Source: Spongilla lacustris
Lineage: Eukaryota > Porifera > Demospongiae > Spongillida > Spongillidae
Assembly (NCBI GenBank): GCA_949361645.1
Contig: OX442431.1
Span: 4,729,645 to 4,793,644, forward strand
Reading direction: 5' to 3'
DNA: 64,000 nucleotides
Part shown: positions 35,006 to 49,500 of the stretch, one piece after another
How positions within the stretch are numbered: position 1 is the stretch's first letter
Layout of the letters: each line of letters starts with the position of its first letter
Translations under genes and position numbers: made by a program
The notes under the pieces: model-generated
Database searches by the model: none
Seen by the model: the letters and a program-made list of their open reading frames with translations, nothing else
What the model was told of the DNA's origin: nothing

Positions 35006-38000
35006 CACACACAATACACACGTGCTGAAACGAAGCATTGGGGGTCCTTGTTTCCCTTCAGATATGCACAGATTGATGTTGCACAACATGGACCACAAAG
35101 CTCTGCCTGATTACAGCAGAGGCATTTCTGGAGCGTTTGGCTCCCAACAGAAACGTTGACTGTACATTAACATGTATGTAGCGTTCAAACTTCAAGAATG
35201 AAGTCATCCGGTTGATTAACCAGCTGACCACTTGATTAGCGCTTGATTAGCCGGGTATTAATTTATACTCACCACACACATATACACACAACACACATGC
35301 ATACATGTCATTCACACTATGTACATATCACATATGCATATGTACACACACCATCTAGGTATAACATACATCCTGGGATGACATAACATGACATAACATA
35401 CATCCTGGGATGACATCAAGGGGACATAACATACATCTTTCTCCTTTATCTCCTCATCAGCTCTCCACACAGCCAACATGGGTTTCACCTGAGGAGTGGA
35501 CATATTGTTAAAGAAACTCACCCACCAAAACCAGCTGGTCTCCACCATCACACACACACACACACACATACACGCACTACATACACTGCACATGTCCACA
35601 CCTCACACTGTACACATACATGTGTATGCAGACACATATGCAGGCTTGATTTTTTTTTGCAAAGGCTTCGAGTGCATTAGCTTCTCAAAGCAATCTTGTT
35701 CCTAATCTACGAGTGCCTATGATAAACAAGACCATCAGAATCAAGACAGTGATCATCTAACTGCAGCTGTCCATTACGGAGAAGACAAGCCATTCTGCAT
35801 GGTAAGCTTAAAAGCTCCAATATTAATTATTGCATGTGCGTGTACTGGGGGAGGGGGTGGGCATGTGCATGTACTGGGGGAGGGGGTGGGCATGTGCATG
35901 TACTGGGGGAGGGGGTGGGCATGTGCATGTACTGGGGGAGGGGGTGGGCATGTGCGTGTACTGGGGGAGGGGGTGGGCATGTGCATGTACTGGGGGAGGG
36001 GGTGGGCATGTGTGTGTACTGGGGGAGGGGGTGGGCATGTGTGTGTACTGGGGGAGGGGGTGGGCATGTGCATGTGTACTGGGGGAGGGGGTGGGCATGT
36101 GCATGTACTGGGGGAGGGGGTGGGCATGTGCATGTACTGGGGGAGGGGCACCTGGGCATGTGTGTGTACTGGGGGAGGGGGTGGGCATGTGCATGTACTG
36201 GGGGAGGGGGTGGGCATGTGTGTGTACTGGGGGAGGGGATGGGCATGTGCATGTACTGGGGGAGGGGGTGGGCATGTGCATGTGTACTGGGGGAGGGGGT
36301 GGGCATGTGCATGTACTGGGGGAGGGGGTGGGCATGTGTGTGTACTGGGGGAGGGGATGGGCATGTGCATGTACTGGGGGAGGGGGTGGGCATGTGCATG
36401 TACTGGGGGAGGGGGTGGGCAAAACAATATGGTGCTATGGCTATACAGTCACATATCAAAGCCTTGTAACTGCATGTTCCCACGCATGCCGGCACACACA
36501 CACATACATGTACAGACGTGCACACAGACTGCACATGTACAAACGCATACAGACACACAGATAGAGTATTGTGTACATGCACATATACACATACACATAT
36601 GTGTACACACACCATACACAAATGTACAGTGTGAGTTCATTTGACAATCATCAGTACTTTGTCTTTATGGCAGCAAAGCTACCTTAACCACGCTCATTTA
36701 CATTTTTACAACAAAACCTGCAATAGGAAGTCTATAAATTTTACATATAGCCACAGCCAGGCATCTCCATGGTGCCTAGAACTGCAGCAGCATTACTCTG
36801 CTGGACTGCAACAGAGACTTTGCATAAGGTAGCTGAATGATCGCTGATCTTCCGTATAAACTGCAACCTTTCGACCAAGCTCTCTTAGAATGGTAAGGGT
36901 CTGGGGACCACATGCACCTGAGGTCTCAAAGGTAAGGGTCTGGGGACCACATGCACCTGAGGTCTCAAAGGTAAGGGTCTGGGGACCACATGCACCTGAG
37001 GTCTCAAAGGTAAGGGTCTGGGGACCACATGCACCTGAGGTCTCAAAGGTAAGGGTCTGGGGACCACATGCACCTGACATGCAGGCAGTAAGAAGTGGAA
37101 AGAGCTAAGGTTAGTGTATTTTAAAGATTTTAGACGCTCTGTGTGTGCAGCCACTTTGCCAGCCCCTTTCACTGCCATAGCTATGTATGATGATGCAGAG
37201 GTATCTAAACATTGTACTGATATGCAAATGTAAATATATTTCATTTTAATAATTCCAGACAACACAGCACTGGTCAAAAGAGTTCATCACACAATTATCT
37301 GAAAAGTTTTAAACTTGGGTTTTGAGGGATTTTAAAAAGTTTTTTCTCCCCTGCTGTTGTCAGTAGGATTTTTAGCAACAATAATTAGTTGATTAAATGT
37401 CGATTTAATTGCTATACAATTTTCCTTGACTGTGAAACACCCTGTACGTGTACATGTACACCTTGCACACACACACACAACATATATAAACATACAATCA
37501 CACACACACACAAACACACACACACTCACTGACCACATACCTTCATGAATAGTTTCCACCAGCTCCACTCCTTGATGATCATGGCTGCTCGTACATTGTC
37601 CTGGATGATCTGGGCGGCAGAGTGCTGCAGCTCCAGCCTAACCTTCCTCCTGCGGCCCAGCCAGCCCCTGCACCTGGCCTGCAGGCCCACCATGGTGTCA
37701 TGGTTCTTCAGCTCCACACTCTGATCAAGAGTGGACAGGATACCCGCACGAAGGAAGATCTGGGAATGGGGAAGAGGTGCAGACAATAATTCCAGGGGGG
37801 CACACACATGACGCACATGTGACATATCCTGCAAAGAGGGAATGCTTCTTTCTCCCTCCTAACTCCTCCCTTCTCCCTCCTAACTCCTCCCTTCTCCCTC
37901 CTAACTCCTCCCTTCCCTCCTAACTCCTCCCTTCTCCCTCCTAATTCCTCCCTTCTCCCTCCTAACTCCTCCTTTCTCCCTCCTAACTCCTCCCTTCTCC

Positions 38001-41000
38001 CTCCTAACTCCTCCCTTCTCCCTCCTAACTCCTCCCTTCTCCCTCCTAACTCCTCCCTTCCCTCCTAACTCCTCCCTTCTCCCTCCTAACTCCTCCCTTC
38101 TCCCTCCTAACTCCTCCCTTCTCCCTCCTAACTCCTCCCTTCTCCCTCCTAACTCCTCCCTTCTCCCTCCTAACTCCTCCCTTCCCTCCTAACTCCTCCA
38201 TTCTCCCTCCTAATTCCTCCCTTCTCCCTCCTAACTCCTCCTTTCTCCCTCCTAACTCCTCCCTTCTCCCTCCTAACTCCTCCCTTCTCCCTCCTAACTC
38301 CTCCCTTCTCCCTCCTAACTCCTCCCTTCCCTCCTAACTCCTCCCTTCTCCCTCCTAACTCCTCCCTTCTCCCTCCTAATTCCTCCCTTCTCCCTCCTAA
38401 CTCCTCCTTTCTCCCTCCTAACTCCTCCCTTCTCCCTCCTAACTCCTCCCTTCTCCCTCCTAACTCCTCCCTTCCCTCCTAACTCCTCCCTTCTCCCTCC
38501 TAATTCCTCCCTTCTCCCTCCTAACTCCTCCTTTCTCCCTCCTAACTCCTCCCTTCTCCCTCCTAACTCCTCCCTTCTCCCTCCTAACTCCTCCCTTCTC
38601 CCTCCTAACTCCTCCCTTCCCTCCTAACTCCTCCCTTCTCCCTCCTAACTCCTCCCTTCTCCCTCCTAACTCCTCCCTTCTCCCTCCTAACTCCTCCCTT
38701 CTCCCTCCTAACTCCTCCCTTCCCTCCTAACTCCTCCCTTCTCCCTCCTAACTCCTCCCTTCTCCCTCCTAACTCCTCCCTTCCCTCCTAACTCCTCCCT
38801 TCTCCCTCCTAACTCCTCCCTTCTCCCTCCTAATTCCTCCCTTCTCCCTCCTAACTCCTCCTTTCTCCCTCCTAACTCCTCCCTTCTCCCTCCTAACTCC
38901 TCCCTTCTCCCTCCTAACTCCTCCCTTCCCTCCTAACTCCTCCCTTCTCCCTCCTAATTCCTCCCTTCTCCCTCCTAACTCCTCCTTTCTCCCTCCTAAC
39001 TCCTCCCTTCTCCCTCCTAACTCCTCCCTTCTCCCTCCTAACTCCTCCCTTCTCCCTCCTAACTCCTCCCTTCCCTCCTAACTCCTCCCTTCTCCCTCCT
39101 AACTCCTCCCTTCTCCCTCCTAACTCCTCCCTTCTCCCTCCTAACTCCTCCCTTCTCCCTCCTAACTCCTCCCTTCTCCCTCCTAATTCCTCCCTTCTCC
39201 CTCCTAATTCCTCCCTTCTCCCTCCTAACTCCTCCTTTCTCCCTCCTAACTCCTCCCTTCTCCCTCCTAACTCCTCCCTTCTCCCTCCTAACTCCTCCCT
39301 TCTCCCTCCTAACTCCTCCCTTCCCTCCTAACTCCTCCCTTCTCCCTCCTAACTCCTCCCTTCTCCCTCCTAATTCCTCCCTTCTCCCTCCTAACTCCTC
39401 CTTTCTCCCTCCTAACTCCTCCCTTCTCCCTCCTAACTCCTCCCTTCTCCCTCCTAACTCCTCCCTTCTCCCTCCTAACTCCTCCCTTCCCTCCTAACTC
39501 CTCCCTTCTCCCTCCTAACTCCTCCCTTCTCCCTCCTAACTCCTCCCTTCTCCCTCCTAACTCCTCCCTTCTCCCTCCTAACTCCTCCCTTTTGTCTGTC
39601 ATACAAGAACCAAAAACAAGTGGCATTTACCATTTCTAACAATGGTTAAAAAGTGGAGCATTATAAAGAACCATTTGAATACTTCAATAGAACAAGAAAA
39701 ATGTTATGACAACTGGCGTATGTTAAGATATCTACAAGTATCTACCATAATACTATTTTTGAAGGAGGCACACCATATAAGGAGGCACACCATATAAGGA
39801 GGCACACCATATAAGGAGGCACACCATATAAGGAGGCACACATATTTATGTACTGCAAATCACTCTTCACGCCTACATGTACATATTGACGCTTTGCCTT
39901 GCTATGGTAACACACTGAAGATAAGGTCACTGCCACGCCCACCACAACAGAAGCAACTACATGTACACACATAATTCCCTAGTTTTCCCACATGATCCAA
40001 AAAAAAACCAAACATGTTGTAAGTTCACATCTTCCGGCCTCCAGGGAGAGCAGATCTATTAAAAACTTCTAACATAAATGTAGGAAAGTATGTGAGCACT
40101 GTAATTGTGGGTCTAACACTCATGGATGGAACACTCAGTACACATCTATTGGTGCACTTCAGTTTAGTTGAGTCATGATTAAGCCTCATCCATATCCCAT
40201 CCCTCCCACATCACCTCCTCCCATACCCCACACATTTTATACATACTGCAGATACATGTACAAAACCATTAATTGGCCTACCTGACTAAGTCCCACTTTG
40301 TAGCAGTTTTTGTCCACCTCATGTATATACAGGATCTCTTCCACTACAGCCTTATCCTCATGGGGACCGTCTGTATGTTCTAATAAGAGAGCACCGTAAC
40401 GTCGTCTGAACTCGGGGAACGTCAAGTGTTCAGGAAACCCTAGAAGTGGACCAACAGAAACATGAGGCAAGACTGTCACACCTCCTCACAAGCCACACCT
40501 CCTCACAAGTAAGCCACACCTCCTCACAAGCAACCCACACCTCACAAGTAAGCCACACCTCCTCACAAGTAAGCCACACCTCCTCACAAGCAACCCACAC
40601 CTCCTCACAAGTAAGCCACACCTCCTCACAAGCCACACCTCCTCACAAGCCACACCTCCTCACAAGTAAGCACCAATTGGTGACACAATTGAACACCAGT
40701 GTGTAGTAGTTATAAATCAACCACAGACACACTTGCACAGATACAAGCACACACAGGTACACACACACACACACACACACAGGCACACACAGGCACACAC
40801 AGGCACACACGGGCACACACAAAGGCACACACAAAGGCACACACACACACACACAGAGGCACACACAGGCACACACAGGCACACATGGACTTATAGACAG
40901 CATTAAAGACAACAGACACAACCCATCAGCACAATACATGTCACTTCGATTATTTATTGGTGACATCACCGATGTGGTTAACTACAGGCAACAAATGCTC

Positions 41001-43253
41001 ACACATGTGTATGCACACATACACATATTCACATATACACATACACATACACACACACAGTGTACACGTACACCACCCACTTGAACATAAGTAAATAAGA
41101 ACTTGGCACAATCACAATGTCCTTGCCAAAGGTACACGTCAGAACACTGAACAATGCAAGGAAGTGACCACCACAACACAACAATACATGTCACTTCAAT
41201 TATTTATTGGTGACATCACCGATGTGGTTAACTACAGGCAGCAAATGCTCACACATGTGTATGCACACATACACACACTCACATATACACATACACATAC
41301 ACACTCACATATACACATACACACACACAGTGTACACATACACCACCCACTTGAACATAAGTAAATAAGAACTTGGCACAATCACAATGTCCTTGCCAAA
41401 GGTACACGTCAGAACACTGAACAATGCAAGGAAGTGACCACTTCAGCTAGGCACCACAACACATTACCCAGGCAGCTAAGACTTGTTGGCGCTAAACAAA
41501 TCACACAACAAGACTAAACAGCACACAGTGAACTATAAAAACTCCAGACTCACACCAAAGCAACCACACTTCAGTGCAAGCAGCCCCACAGCTAGCCCCC
41601 TTTGGCAAGGATGCCCCAGTTATCCAAGACATCAGCTATGTGCTTCATGGTAGGCGTGATCGTCCTCATCATAGGGTGTGGCAAAGGAATAGCCACACCC
41701 ACCAACTGCAGCAGCATCACCTGCCCCACCCCGATGTGTGCCAACCCGACCACTCCCCCAGGAGAGTGCTGCCCGTCGTGTCAAGGCAGTCTCTGTCCCT
41801 TCAAGGGCTGCCTCAACCACCGGCAGGGCAAGATGACCTGGCAGCCCGACCCCTGCACCTTCTGCCAGTGTTTGGACGGCCGCACAGTGTGCGCCGAGGC
41901 ATCGTGCATAAGCCCCTCCCCCGAGGACTGCCTGGGGTTCCCCGTGACCACAAAGCCATGGGAATGCTGCCCCTCGTGCGACTACAACTTCCCCGCCCAA
42001 TCGTGCAACGTGGTGCCCAGGATTGCCGGGAAGAGGAACCTGACGGTGTCCGATGGTACCAGGGCGTGCGTGAAGCAGGTCACCCTGTCCAAGTGCGACA
42101 AAAGTGGGTACAGGGCCGGGGGCAAGAAGTTTCAGTGCATGCCTGTGATGGGACAACGCACGGTGAAGTTCAGCGATGGCTGTCCACTTTACACTGCAAC
42201 GTACATAGACGTGGTGCAGTGTAAGGCGATGCTGAACGATGATATCACTGTTGGCTGTGATACCGTAGTGCCCTAGGGAACACTTAAGAGTTATGCATTA
42301 CTGGACTGGACAAATTTCCCAGAGCATCTCTCACTTCACATGTGCACCACTATACATATGTATGTTGTTCTGTGTGAGTGTATCAATACCAGGCCTTCCC
42401 TCTTAAGGGGACAACCCTATGTTCTTCAAGTTACTTGGTGTGTGTGTGTGTGTGCGTGTGTGTGTGTGCATGCGTACGTGCGTGTATGTGTGTGCATGTG
42501 TGTGTGTGTGCATGATGAGTGTAGGGTCAGGTGATGCAGGTTAGTACAGGTATACGTATTACTTGGTGATGGAGTTGGTGTATGACCAGATGAGTAAGAT
42601 CAGGTGATGTTACACTGTAGGATCAGGTGATGCTACACTGTAGGATCAGGTGATGCTACACTGTAGGATCAGGTGATGCTACACTGTAGGATCAGGTGAT
42701 GCTACACTGTAGGATCAGGTGATGCTACACTGTAGGATCAGGTGATGCTACACTACTGTAGGATCAGGTGATGCTACACTGTAGGATCAGGTGATGCTAC
42801 ACTGTAGGATCAGGTGATGCTACACTACTGTAGGATCAGGTGATGCTACACTGTAGGATTTGAACCATCTGGTCATCAGGCAAACCCAAAGGCCAGCTTG
42901 TGTCAAGCACAGATCTATCCTGCATGCCTGATGACAGAACCAGTAAAGAGTCTAGAATCTGCACACCCATATACATGTATGGTCTAACATCAGCCATGGA
43001 TTGATCTGTGATCCTGACAAGGTCATTATGAAAGGACAAGTTGTGTAATAAAAATCGACATATGCACAAGTACAGTACACAACATATGCACATGTGTACA
43101 CATGTACATATACATACGCACACATGCATGCACGCACATATACATACGCACACATGCATGCACGCACATATAAACACATACACACATACATGTTACATAC
43201 AAAACACACAGTGACACACACACAACACACACATACACACACACACACATACA

Positions 43254-43298
<45 letters not shown>

Positions 43299-44133
43299 GA
43301 ATAACAGTCCTACACATCCATCGTTGTACATGTACATACATGAAAACAGATATAATGGAGACACAAGTCCCAGGATGCATGGTATCACACAGCCAAACTG
43401 TCTAGCCACCATGTAAACATGCAGGGACTTCCCCCAGTCCCCCATAGAATACTTATAGCACCTACTTTACCTTTAGCTGCCACCTGGACATGTACAGGTA
43501 GGATACATTACTGGACATGTACAGGTAGGGTACATTACTGGACATGTACAGGTAGGATACATTACTGGACATGTACAGGTAGGATACATTACTGGACATG
43601 TACAGGTAGGATACATTACTGGACATGTACAGGTACATTGTAGGATACATTACTGTTAAGTAACAAGGCTGAGTTAATTGTACTTACATGTCAATAGTGG
43701 AAGGTAACATGTACTCAAAACCACACATGTATCATACATGTAGCATCAGTCTATGGAGTTACCTGAAGCACACACATGTATGTGCACATGGATTGTATCA
43801 AAGACATTTACATGTAGGTCACGGCTATAGCGTAAATATGTGTGCAAATGGATATTCTTACATACCTATGTGTGTGCACAGAAAATAACACCCCATTATC
43901 ACATACGCTACCACACCTGCACACACAACACGTGTGAATACACAGGCAGTATTCAAACAGACCACAAATAACAAACAGCACACACACACACATACATGTG
44001 TACACTCACACACACGCACACAGACACACACAGACACACACATGCACACACACACACAAACACACCCCGACACACATGCACACACACACACTGCACACAC
44101 ACTGCACACACACATGCACACATACACACACAT

Positions 44134-44200
<67 letters not shown>

Positions 44201-45496
44201 CTTGCCTTGCTTGTACATCCTCGCTGCCTTGACCAGGTCAGCTCTCTGCAGCTGGGTCCTCACAAGAGGCACATCCAGGTGACCCAGGGGGGCCACCTCC
44301 CCCTGATCCTGCATCTCTGGGTCGGGGCTGGGCAGGGCTCCAGGCAGCTTGTAGGGTGGCTGGGGGAGGATGCACCGCACAAACCACTGTGTGGTCTTCC
44401 TGAGCACATCAACAAGGATGTCCTGGGACAGGAACAAGCAAACAGCATGGTCATTGAGCAGGCAGCCTTATTGAGGTTAATTCGCAGCATGGTTATTGGC
44501 CTGACCAAATGGTTAATTAACAGCATGGTTATTGGCCTGACCAAATGGTTAATTAACAGCATGGTTATTGGCCTGACCAAATGGTTAATTAACAGCGTGG
44601 TTATTGGCCTGACCAAATGGTTAATTAACAGCATGGTTATTGGCCTGACCAAATGGTTAATTAACAGCATGGTTATTGGCCTGACCAAATGGTTAATTGT
44701 TGACCTGACCAAATGGTTAATTAACAGCATGTTGTTGACCTGACTAAATGGTTAATCAACAACATGGTTATTGAACGGAGATCAGTTAGATGGCATCTCA
44801 TTCCAATGGTTAATTAGAAGCAAACAAAATACAAAATGACAGAAAAGATTTACACTTATCTCATTTCAGCCACAGCTACACATATTTCAATTCAATTCGC
44901 TGTGTGCATGCCCTCTCATAATAAGTGGGCAGAATTACACATGCCAAAAAAAAAAAAAAAAAAAAAAAAAAACACACATACCAACTGGAACTTGACTTGG
45001 AGACAGAGGGAGGGTCGTTTGACAGAGGAGGGGCTCCCAAAGATGTTGGAGCCAGACTGCAGGGACTGTCCCCTGGTGAGGGTGGAGTGGCTGGTGCTGG
45101 CCTTCAAGGTGGAGGCACTCAGGGCCGTTGCCGCGGCAGCTATGCCACGCCCCTGGAACAATGCTGCAATGCAGGCCCTACAAAACGTGACAACACCAAG
45201 TTTCAGTTTCATTTTACATTTTAGTCTTTCTTGTTATCACCGTTGTTATAACTGAGCATACACATGTACATGTACATACAGGTGATATATAAGACATGTA
45301 TACATGCATATGTGCACTACGGGTGCTGAAGAATGCACACTGGTATACATACATACACATGTACATACATGTATGCACATGTATACATGTATGTGCATGC
45401 ACATGTCAAGCACATGTGTACAAGGTAAACTACAGACAAACAGTAAAAACACATGTATATACACACATACATACATACATACATACATACATACAT

Positions 45497-45529
<33 letters not shown>

Positions 45530-46513
45530 TACACACACATACAAACACATACATGTACACACACATACACACACACATGCATACATAGTCAACACACATG
45601 TGTACACTGTGGTTGTTGCATGTAAACTTTCATTTGTAATACCACCCACATCACATCAATGAACAACATGTGTACACCCATAACTCTGCCTATAGTATTT
45701 ATACATTCATTGTAACAAGTGGATAATTAAATAACATTTCACATCCCTCTCATTACATTACCATGTAAGGTAATAAAAAAGGTCCCATTTTTAAAATTTC
45801 CCAAAATTCAGTTTCCCATACATACGCATTTTGCACTGTTTGGAATCAAACATTATTGCTTAACAACCTACATGTACATGCAAGATGAATTTCTACGTAA
45901 GCTAACTAACTAATCACAACAAAAAAACACATCTAATTATCCAGCATATCTGTATATTACCTGACCTCTATATTACCTCTATTTTACCTAAGGCATAGGC
46001 ATAAAAACATTCTGTTGCTCTCAAGAGTAATCATTGCACACAGCAAAAAAATTGATTCACCACACACGGCAATTCCATTCACAAATATGGAAGTTAATAA
46101 TTATGTAACTAGAATTAAAGCCTGGCATATAATGATCATGCATCTATAATAGCCAAAAACTTAGGCAGAGAATGACAAAAAATGTCACTGATCACATTAC
46201 TGCTCAGAGCAGCAGTCTCCAACAAAATGAGAACAATGGACCATGCTTCATCTTCCAAATGATTAGCGCTACAACCTTCTTATTTCATATACATCACATG
46301 CCCCCTTTACATCTCCAGCACATGCCCAGAGTACATGCCCCCCGCACATGCCCCCAGTACATGCCCCCAGTACATGCCCCCAGTACATGCCCCGAGTACG
46401 CTGACTGGGAAAAAGTATTGTATTGTACCTCAATAAACATTGAGGTTTTTTAATGACAGACGACCTTCACCAAATTATAATACTGGTTTCCTCATAATTA
46501 CAAATTATTAAAT

Positions 46514-46552
<39 letters not shown>

Positions 46553-49500
46553 TTGGTTTGCATATTTTAATGTGCAGGTATCATATTTTTGACATTTGCT
46601 GTGCCATACAATAAATCTATTAATAACAGCAGCTAAAATCATGAGCCAACATCTACACCACCATGTACACATGTACACACATCACATTGTGGGCACCAGA
46701 TACACATACCACACACATGTACAGGAACCACAACTACACTAACATACCAGGTGCTCACACATCACACATGCTCAACTACACTACACCACATTCAATCCAC
46801 TACACACCACACACAAACACACCACACATGCCCCAAACACACCACACATGACCCAAACACATTACACATGACCCAAAACACATCACAAACAGATCCCAAA
46901 CACCACACTCACACCACACACATGCCTGTATACCTCTTGGACTCTGACAACACCTGCACCACCACTCTGGTTGAAGGGTGCTCCCTGGCCCTCTTCAGCC
47001 AGCTAGAGGTGTCATACTTGACACCAAGTGTCCTCTGGCAATGGAAGAGGATGAACTGGCTTGTTCTGGGCACCACCTTCACCAGAGGGTCACCTGAGGA
47101 GGAGTGTGGAGTGTGTGATGGTAAGCTATGCACCAATTAAATTGATGTCTCTCTCTGATTGCAGCATAACACATGCAAAGTAAAAGGACAGAATTTGTGA
47201 GCAGCTAATGCTAATCCAAAAAAAAAAAATGATGGCAAAGCCCATCAAACACACATGCACACACAAGCAAAGATATTACCAGCTTCATATACAAACTTAT
47301 GCACATGAATAACACATCAATACAAATGTACACACCAGTAGTACTACACATACAAACCCAATCACACATGCATAAATCTATTGTACTGACAGTCACACAC
47401 AGTCACACAGCCACTCACACAAGCTATATACCCACACCATCACATGAGCTACACCCTCACCATCACACAAGCTACACCCTCACCATCACACAAGCTACAC
47501 CCTCACCATCACACAAGCTACACCCTCACCATCACACAAGCTACACCCTCACCATCACACAAGCTACACCCTCACCATCACACAAGCTACACCCTCACCA
47601 CCACACAAGCTACACCCTCACCATCACACAAGCTACACCCTCACCATCACACAAGCTACACCCTCACCATCCCTCTCGTTTGTTAAATGTGTTCAATGGC
47701 AGTCATACACAGTCACACACTAAGACACACAGTCACACACACACACCTCTCTCATCCGCCTCTCCATGGTACATCTGCACCCTCTCAACAAATGAACTGT
47801 CGCTTCCACCAGGGAACATGGACTCCTCATCCAACAGCCACAGAATGCCTCGTCGATCCGTGTGCATATTGGTAGCACGTCGCTGCCAAGAGAGTAAACA
47901 TGTAGCCATGGCGATGCAACTGTACAAGCACATACCCACACATAACACCTAGCCTCACTGCAACTTATGTTTAAGAGAATTCAAAGCAGTTGCCTAACAA
48001 GAGGTCAGTTACATGACCGCTTATCGAGTTAAGAAACCTGTCTCAAATGCCAGGCAAACCTGCACACTCATTTAAATCCCTTACCCCTCCTATCACCACA
48101 ACAACAGGTTACCTCACCCACCAGCTGCCAACAATGGCATCACAGCTGTTCTATTATATACCACCTCCTGTATATGGATATGTACTTACAGCACAGCACA
48201 CATACATGTAGATATATTGCAAACCCTACACTCCTGTCCTTGTGTGCAGTGAGATGACTAGCTAATGTTCATATGCACTGTGTTCAGACACCATGTTCAG
48301 ACTACCCTTCCCATTGTATGCACACTGTTTGGAATGTGCTGCACAGCATCTAGTACCATCAAACTGCTTAAATGAACCACAGCAGTGAACCCATGCCACC
48401 CCCCCCATACCTCCCCCTCATGCCTCCCCTCCCCCCCCCTTCCATCCCTTATGGCCCTCTCAAGCTTCTGTACCCTCCCACCATTCCCCTCCCACACCTT
48501 ATGGGCCCATCCCCTCCACCCTTGGCCACAGTCCCTCCCTCCTCCCCCTCACTCTCCCCTCACTCTCCCCTCCTCCCCCTCACTCTCTCCCACTCCCAGC
48601 CCTGCATCCCCCTACAATCAACATCATCATTCCAGCACAAAGAGGTGCTAACAAGGAGCAAGGGAAGAGGGGGTGGGTGGTGGTGGTGGTGAGGGGGTGG
48701 GGGTGGGGTGGTGGGGGTGGGGGTGGGGTGGTGGTGGTGGTGAGGGGGTGGGGTGGTGGTGGTGGTGAGGGGGTGGGGTGGTGGTGGTGGTGAGGGGGTG
48801 GGGTGGTGGTGGTGGTGGTGAGGGGGTAGGGGTGGGGAGGTCCATCACCTACCTGGGGCACATGCTTGTCGATAGTGTCAATGATGGGCAAAGGACTAGC
48901 AGCGACCTCAGAGAACATCCAGTTGATATTCTCTGAGAGGTACCTATCCTGCTCGCTGGTGAAGGTGAAGTCATGGAAGAGCATCTGAAGCCTCTCGTGG
49001 GCATAGTTCATGCACAGGTCGTCAAAGCCAGACCCACTCATGCACCCGGCAAGTTCCCGGTTCTGGAACCCCGGGGTGTCCAGGACGTGAATGTAGGACT
49101 TGCTCTTGGAGGTGGGGCTGGCGGGCTGCAGGGAGCGGTTGAAGAGGAGGAGCAGGGTGTTGAAGGCATGCTCGTACAGGCCCAGCACAAAGGCGTCCAG
49201 AAAGGAGGTGCGGTTTGAGGCGTCGTCTTGCGGCACGGAGCTGTCCTGAATGGTTTCCTCCTCCCCAGACCCTTGTACAGAGTTGAAGAAGGTGGAGAGG
49301 CGCAGGGACTGGCCCTGGGGAGGGTTGAAGATAACCTTGGCTAGCTCCTCGTGGTTGATGCCTAGGAGTGAGGCAGCTTTCTGGGCAGCACCAGGGTTGA
49401 GGAACCTGTCATTGGTACCCGTCTGACCTGCGGGTGGAGGAGGGGTGTGGTGCCAGGTGAAGGAGGTGTGGTGCTAGGTGACGGAGGTGTGGTGCTAGGT

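Noticed and set aside
35799..36644. Long Cys/Gly and Pro/His frames on both strands
   Set aside because: Translations of the 29-bp G-rich array; open on several frames of both strands at once.
36894..37076. CRISPR-like direct repeats (also 42598-42860, 53712-53882, 63806-64000)
   Set aside because: Units are contiguous or nearly so without unique spacers, and the genome is clearly animal; these are minisatellites.
41574..42224. Overlapping 216-codon frame in another phase of the nested gene, and a 174-codon antisense frame
   Set aside because: The 41602-42276 frame has a signal peptide and a VWFC Cys pattern; the others are shadows kept open by high GC content.
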